Positions 61,801 through 64,000 of a DNA stretch of 64,000 bases are shown in pieces; positions within the stretch are counted from its first letter, which is position 1; each line of letters starts with the position of its first letter. The stretch comes from Allocatelliglobosispora scoriae (GTDB lineage: Bacteria; Actinomycetota; Actinomycetes; Mycobacteriales; Micromonosporaceae): positions 248,001 through 312,000 of the forward strand of contig NZ_JACHMN010000001.1 of assembly GCF_014204945.1 (NCBI RefSeq), in the 5' to 3' direction. A model generated the notes under the pieces. That model was not told where the DNA came from, did not search any database, and saw nothing but the letters and a program-made list of their open reading frames with translations. Position numbers and translations under genes: made by a program.

Positions 61801-62108
61801 ATCGGGCCGATGACATCCCAGATCTCCGGGAAGCACTCCTGCGCGGTCTGGCCCAGCGCGGCGGGATGCTTCGCGCCGATCAGCGGCGCGTAGCCGTCGT
61901 TGTAAACCTGGACCAGGTCGCGGCCCCAGAAGACGATCGCCGGGATCCGGGCGCCGAGGACCAGCCCCACGGTCGTCTTGAGCGCGTCGGACCAGCCGTC
62001 GACGCTCCCCAGCGCGGTCGCCGCCCAGTCGGTGGCAAGAACAAGATCACGGAGGGTACGCGGCGGCGGGCTCGCGGGATCCATCCGGAGAGTCTCGCAC
62101 AGCACCAC
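58833..62108 (-). CDS. Hybrid histidine kinase-response regulator-PP2C phosphatase
   Basis: 1,091 aa. Order: PAS-like (about 20-160), GAF-like (165-325), HisKA with His 343 in SNISHEFRTPLT, HATPase (NLCANAVKFTD, DTGIGI, GSGLGLALV), receiver (IWVVDDSTD; phosphoacceptor Asp 660 in LSDVMLPG; LVKPF), a second GAF-like domain (about 735-860) and a SpoIIE/PP2C phosphatase (DVGGDWYDALML, GDVIGHDLTAA, DDIALLAV). It joins two-component sensing to a Ser phosphatase that would act on the STAS protein nearby. GTG 62108 or ATG 62084 is the start. Confidence 0.92.
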   Translation of the reverse strand: MVLCETLRMDPASPPPRTLRDLVLATDWAATALGSVDGWSDALKTTVGLVLGARIPAIVFWGRDLVQVYNDGYAPLIGAKHPAALGQTAQECFPEIWDVIGPMLHGVLTTGAATWEQDQRLFLDRAGFAEECYFVYTFSPVGIDPIEGVFCVALETTAQVIAERRSVLLRDLASSLAALPSAGEVFDTAVAVLGRHRDDVLSGHLRILDGTPPQTLSWGGGDPARGGVGPAEVDRLVAAATAAGRVVVENAAVPSAPYQLGRPVVVAAPVARLGSPGPAAVLVMDVNPRIPFDLPYGDFVAQVAAVIGAALAVAEGFEAAARRARALEELDQAKTAFLSNISHEFRTPLTLLLGPLAAAADDDRLPADLRASMTMAQRNGRRVLTLVNSLLDISRLEAGRVAATYQPTNLSALTADLTSIFRGAAESAGLDLVIDCEPLGEAVHVDREMWEQIVTNLCANAVKFTDRGTVTVRLTRAGDAARLEVADTGIGIAAADLPFVFDRFRRAETGPATTRAGSGLGLALVRELVDRHGGRVTARSTPGVGSTFVVTVPFGTGHLDPAQVATGQVVAPRALSASPADVVEDLGEHGAHRPDPHPLAASAVRAEGGEATIWVVDDSTDMRDYLTNLLRPAWDVVAFAAAEPALDALAGALPDLILSDVMLPGASGLDLLAAVRADPATAGVPVLLLSARAGEEATLEGLRAGADDYLVKPFTARELVSRVRSNLHLAGVRREVGARALRHAAQLEALAGVAIQIISADTLDDIAAAAREFVRDRTSAGACSVTLVRPATTWPEPGEPGAGSVRIPLTADDGSALGSIDLDPRPGAELGEEDLRLVEQLALVASRRIENLLDYRRERGISHALQRSLLPTSLPRLASAEIVARYRPAVAAVDVGGDWYDALMLPDGRLMVTVGDVIGHDLTAAIAMNQIRLLLRALAADSAGPAELCSTVNRLLPAAGATRLATMVIAFIDPATGHTTMVNAGHPLPIVRSPDGVGEVAVPASLPLGVRSGTRYRDTDVVLAPGSMLLLYTDGLVERRTEQPRDSLDKLLRRVAELDLTDLGTAVDALLDAGGTDADDDIALLAVRRSA

Positions 62109-62138
62109 CGGCGGAACTCCGTGATCGCCACAGCCGGG

Positions 62139-62412
62139 TCAGCGCCCGGGGCGCGCCGGGTTCCTCGCCGGGCCGCGTCGGCGGTTCAGCAGCCACCACG
62201 CGGTCACCAGGTCCTCGGTGCGTTTGAGGTCGAGGCCGGTGAGCTGCTGGAACCGCTGCACCCGGTACCGGACGGTGTTCGGGTGCACGCCGAGCCGCTG
62301 CGAGACCTCGCGTACCCGCTGGTTGCACTCGAGGTAGACCCGGGTGGTCTCCTCGATGTCGTGGTTCGCCCGGACCGGGCCGTCGAAGGCCTGCAGGTGC
62401 CGGTCGGACAGG
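62139..62412 (-). pseudogene. PucR/CdaR-type regulator, C-terminal HTH fragment only
   Basis: About 90 codons remain: YLECNQRVREVSQRLGVHPN, TVRYRVQRFQQLTGLDL and LVTAWWLLNRR are the HTH_30 C-terminus of PucR-family regulators. Upstream of 62412 the frame enters unrelated sequence, so the N-terminal several hundred residues are lost. Confidence 0.7.
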
Positions 62413-62451
62413 CGGGCGGCGCTACTACGGCCTCGACCTGGCCGACGCCGG

Positions 62452-62940
62452 GCGATCGGCGACCTCGTCATCGGTGTCATCGGGCTGCTGGTCGGCGGCC
62501 GGGGGGCTGAACCGGGCCGCGGCGAAGTCGACATCCGCCCGGGTCGTCGTGGCGGCGGTCTGCTTGGCCGCGGCCGCGGTCCGCCTTCGCCGGGCTCGCC
62601 GCCGGGCAGCAGGCGCTGTGGCAGCTCGTGGTGTTCCTGAGCGTGAGCTACCTGCTGGGGATCATCTACCTGGCGGCAGCGGTCCGGGGCGATCGGCCTC
62701 ATGGCGGCGATCGGCTACCTGCTCGCCGGCGCCGGCGACCGGATCGGGGTCGGTCTCCTGTCCGACGCCCTCGCCCCGGACTCGACCGGGTCCGTCGACG
62801 GCGCCGCGCAGGGACTGCAGCAGGCGATGATGCTCGCCGTTCCGGTGGCGTTCGCGGTCGCGGCTTTCGGCATGATCCTCGCCGCCCGGTTCGTCAAGGC
62901 CGACCGCGCCGCCATGCTCGCGCCCGAGCCCGCACTCTGA
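62452..62940 (+). pseudogene. Decayed MFS-type transporter fragment
   Basis: Hydrophobic segments occur in successive frames: DLVIGVIGLLVGG, RVVVAAVCLAAAAV, QQALWQLVVFLSVSYLLGII, then GAIGLMAAIGYLLAGAGDRI running to MILAARFVKADRAAML and a stop at 62938-62940. The last piece matches the C-terminus of MFS transporters. At least two frameshifts separate the pieces. Confidence 0.6.
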
Positions 62941-62990
62941 CCGGCCGTCGGAGCGCATTCCCTATTCCTTGAGTAGGAGAAGCGAGACCA

Positions 62991-63115
62991 TGGTGCAGGT
63001 CGGCGACCTCACGCTGGACATCACCGAGCAGAACCGGGCCGTGGAACGCGTCCTGGCCACGATCGACAACCCGCGCCACCGCTACCTCCTGCAGGTCTAC
63101 CTGCGCCACCGGTAG
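62991..63115 (+). pseudogene. Short remnant of an NTF2-like N-terminus
   Basis: 41 codons from ATG 62991 to TAG 63113 (LTLDITEQNRAVERVLATID, NPRHRYLLQVYLRHR). NPRHR..L..Y.RH is common at the start of NTF2/SnoaL-like proteins. It runs directly into alcohol-dehydrogenase-like sequence, so the original gene is truncated. Weak assignment. Confidence 0.4.
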
Positions 63116-63308
63116 CTGGACAAGGAGGTCGACCTGAGGTTCGTGGTCGGCTAGACGCCGCTCGAATTCAGCGACACCCTGCGGATGCTCGCCGACGGCA
63201 AGGTCGACCCGGCGGGGCTGATCACCGGCACGGTCGGCCTCGACGGCGTACCGGCCGCCTTCGAGGCGCTCGCCCGGCCCGACGACCACGCCAAGATAAT
63301 CATCGATC
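63116..63308 (+). pseudogene. Zinc-type alcohol dehydrogenase, C-terminal remnant with stop codon
   Basis: Reads LDKEVDLRFVVG, then TAG (where the family has Tyr, TAC), then TPLEFSDTLRMLADGKVDPA, GLITGTVGLDGVPAAFEALA and DDHAKIIIDP. This is the end of medium-chain Zn-dependent alcohol dehydrogenases. The N-terminal 80 percent is absent. It overlaps the 3' end of the convergent phosphotransferase gene. Confidence 0.7.
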
Positions 63309-64000
63309 CCGGTCGAACAGCCGCCCCAGCGCCCGGCGGGCGTTGAGCGTGTAGGGATCGCGGCCGGTCTCCAGCCCGAAGGCGAGATCCTCCACTGTGG
63401 TGCACCGGGCGTAGAACAGCACCCGCTCCCGGGTCCGGTGGTCCAGCCCGGGGCGGAGCTCGTCCAGGGCGGGCAGGCCCAGGTCGCGGACGAGCCGGCC
63501 GAGGTCGGCGGCCGGGTCGGCGACGGCGCAGTCGGTCCAGTCGATGACGCCGGTGATCTCGCCGCCGACGGTCAGGATGTGCTCGGCACCGAGGTCGTTG
63601 TGCGTGAAGACCAGGTCGTCGGCCGGCGCCGGCGGATCCGTGTCGAGGAACTCCGCGACCAACCGCCGGACCTCGTCGGGCAGCCGTCCGGCGAGCTCCC
63701 GGGTCTCGTCCAGCCACTCGCGCGGCGGGGTGTCGTCCACACCGGCCAGCTCGCCCAGCAGGTCCGCCGGTGCTGCGTGCAGGCGGGCGAGGAAGGCGCC
63801 CAGCGTGTCGGCGTAGCCGCTGCGGTCGGGGCGTTCCAGCAGCGCAACGCCGGGCAGCAGGCGGTAGACGAGCAGGCCGTGCTCGGGGCGGACCAGCACC
63901 GGTTGCGGGGTGGGCAGCGTCGCGTGGCCGGGCAGCGCGGCCAGGATCGCCGCGTCCCGCTGCACCGCTTCGGCGGCGTCGGGCCCGTCGGCCACGCGGG
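63300..64000 (-). CDS. Aminoglycoside phosphotransferase-family protein (partial, 5' end beyond window)
   Basis: Over 230 aa visible; the frame is open to the right edge, with no convincing start (GTG 63995 is too far inside the kinase fold). Catalytic loop FTHNDLGAEHILTV (HNDxxxxH variant of HxDxxxxN) and VIDWTDCAVADPAADLGRLV, the metal-binding DWxD motif. C-terminus ARRALGRLFDRDR. Small-molecule kinase, substrate unknown. Confidence 0.85.
   Translation of the reverse strand, partial: RVADGPDAAEAVQRDAAILAALPGHATLPTPQPVLVRPEHGLLVYRLLPGVALLERPDRSGYADTLGAFLARLHAAPADLLGELAGVDDTPPREWLDETRELAGRLPDEVRRLVAEFLDTDPPAPADDLVFTHNDLGAEHILTVGGEITGVIDWTDCAVADPAADLGRLVRDLGLPALDELRPGLDHRTRERVLFYARCTTVEDLAFGLETGRDPYTLNARRALGRLFDRDR

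Noticed and set aside
59151-62510. Very long open frame (over 1,100 codons) on the + strand opposite the hybrid kinase
   Set aside because: Shadow of the GC-rich minus-strand gene: low-complexity Arg/Gly/Ala product, no motif, whereas the minus strand has seven recognisable domains.
1-64000. tRNA, rRNA, insertion sequences, phage attachment sites or origin
   Set aside because: Looked for by eye; no cloverleaf, transposase gene, terminal inverted repeats with a transposase, integrase or DnaA-box cluster was found.

Overview
The window is very GC-rich, with GTG and TTG starts, GC-biased third codon positions, several short promoters placed 6-7 nt before a start codon, and mycothiol-type DinB/maleylpyruvate-isomerase-like enzymes. 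This points to a filamentous actinobacterium, most likely of the Micromonosporaceae type (inference). I saw no rRNA, tRNA, CRISPR array or insertion sequence. Gene content is accessory and regulatory rather than core, apart from an accessory SecA.

Layout. 0-10.7 kb: the 3' end of a reductase-terminated NRPS, a membrane-anchored Ser/Thr kinase, an XRE regulator, a GNAT enzyme, a gutted sarcosine-oxidase-type pseudogene, a DinB-like enzyme, and SecA2 ending at a 52-bp perfect palindrome. 10.7-25.4 kb: an SDR, small secreted paralogues, a GAF protein, an IclR regulator, a YVTN/DUF11/RTX secreted protein, a three-gene operon (TPP enzyme, citramalate-synthase-like, KAS III-like), an epoxide hydrolase, and a second RTX protein with a frameshift. 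Five promoters here carry the same palindrome (TTCCG...CGGAA), which suggests one regulon around the IclR gene. 25.4-36.7 kb: small enzymes and regulators, including a serine hydrolase with a divergent LysR, a GNAT-like acyltransferase, a deaminase with HAD in place of HAE, a phosphotransferase, an AAA kinase and secreted proteins, plus remnants of an SDR and of a suppressor-of-fused (immunity-type) gene.

36.9-41.6 kb is the most striking part: TPR protein, small EACC1-like membrane protein, CHAT protease fused to a STAND NTPase, then a second TPR protein whose repeats are nearly identical in DNA. The genes are tightly packed and closed by a strong terminator. This has the organisation of a CHAT/STAND conflict (defence or programmed cell death) system.

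41.6-51.3 kb: secreted proteins, a SARP-NB-ARC-TPR regulator broken by one frameshift, a DUF1062 protein, an ArsR/SRPBCC/NTF2 operon, a possible PD-(D/E)XK protein, and a CGNR regulator facing an EamA transporter across a 10-bp inverted repeat. 51.3-64 kb: a second-type adenylate kinase, a LuxR-type two-component pair, MarR-MATE, an ABC-2 exporter, a partner-switch module (STAS protein, RsbW-like kinase, 1,091-aa hybrid kinase/PP2C), a cluster of decayed genes, and a partial phosphotransferase at the right edge.
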